A stretch of 6,143 nucleotides of DNA from AEGEAN-183 sp964614345 (GTDB taxonomy: Bacteria; Pseudomonadota; Gammaproteobacteria; Magnimaribacterales; Magnimaribacteraceae), in assembly GCA_964614345.1 (NCBI GenBank), contig CAZTLP010000043.1, positions 1-6,143 on the forward strand, given 5' to 3'. The position numbers and the translations under genes are program-made. The notes under the pieces were generated by a model. It saw only the letters and a program-made list of their open reading frames with translations, did no database searches and was not told the origin of the DNA. The number at the start of each line of letters is the position of its first letter. The stretch's first letter is position 1. Below are positions 6,049 through 6,143 of the stretch, one piece after another.

Positions 6049-6143
6049 TTAGAGAACTATTTCTGCTACTTCTCTAAGTCTTTCTTTATCATGGGTAGAA
6101 ATTAATAAAGAAGTTACAGGTGTGTCTCTCCAGGCTTCGACTC
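6049..6143 (-). CDS. C-terminal 30 residues of a gene cut by the right edge, probably a luciferase-like (LLM) flavin oxidoreductase
   Basis: On the minus strand one frame stays open from the window edge to TAA at 6051-6049 and encodes VEAWRDTPVTSLLI followed by STHDKERLREVAEIVL. The other two minus frames hit stops early in the stretch. The pattern (Ala-Trp-Arg then a TPVTSLL strand and a closing amphipathic helix ending in AEIV) recalls the C-terminus of F420/FMN-dependent luciferase-like monooxygenases, where the last barrel strand is followed by a helix of the LRRLAELV kind. This rests on 30 residues only. The gene is convergent with the methyltransferase, with 9 nt between the stop codons, so the two genes are probably not in one operon. 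Confidence 0.5.
   Translation of the reverse strand, partial: VEAWRDTPVTSLLISTHDKERLREVAEIVL

Noticed and set aside
1..6143. tRNA, rRNA, CRISPR array, insertion sequence or phage genes
   Set aside because: Nearly all the DNA is covered by genes with recognisable metabolic or transport functions; no long repeats, transposase motifs or cloverleaf-like sequences were noticed in the short spacers.

Overview
The window is AT-rich, gene-dense bacterial DNA with very short spacers. Its clearest landmark is a secreted TesA-type esterase gene lying head to head with a ybbA-ybbP transporter pair. This is the arrangement I know from Escherichia coli and many other gammaproteobacteria. Together with the low GC content, compact layout and a mix of SDR, methyltransferase and probable luciferase-like genes, it suggests an uncultured, streamlined marine gammaproteobacterium of SAR86-like type. 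That assignment is an inference from gene content and base composition, not from any marker gene.

Layout, left to right. Positions 1-1976 (minus strand) hold ybbP, cut off by the left edge after 437 codons, and ybbA, the matching ATPase, 3 nt apart. At 1993-2628 (plus) is tesA, separated from ybbA by only 16 nt. At 2679-3461 (plus) is a short-form AMP nucleosidase. At 3468-4355 (minus) is a short-chain dehydrogenase/reductase whose stop codon lies 6 nt from the nucleosidase stop, inside a small inverted repeat. At 4429-5394 (plus) is a secreted, cysteine-rich alpha/beta-hydrolase esterase. At 5416-6039 (plus) is a class I SAM-dependent methyltransferase whose C-terminal half recalls the animal METTL7/TMT1 proteins. 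At 6049-6143 (minus) are the last 30 codons of another gene, probably a luciferase-like flavin oxidoreductase.

How the genes work together. YbbA, YbbP and TesA are likely to act as one envelope system: an inner-membrane FtsX/MacB-type transporter working with a periplasmic lysophospholipase/thioesterase. The esterase-methyltransferase pair is codirectional with a 21-nt gap and may be cotranscribed, but no common pathway is evident. The nucleosidase belongs to purine salvage and seems unrelated to its neighbours. I found no RNA genes, mobile elements, CRISPR arrays or phage genes. I did not find a clearly novel system; the points most worth checking are the compact tesA/ybbAP unit, the METTL7-like methyltransferase and the short AMP nucleosidase.
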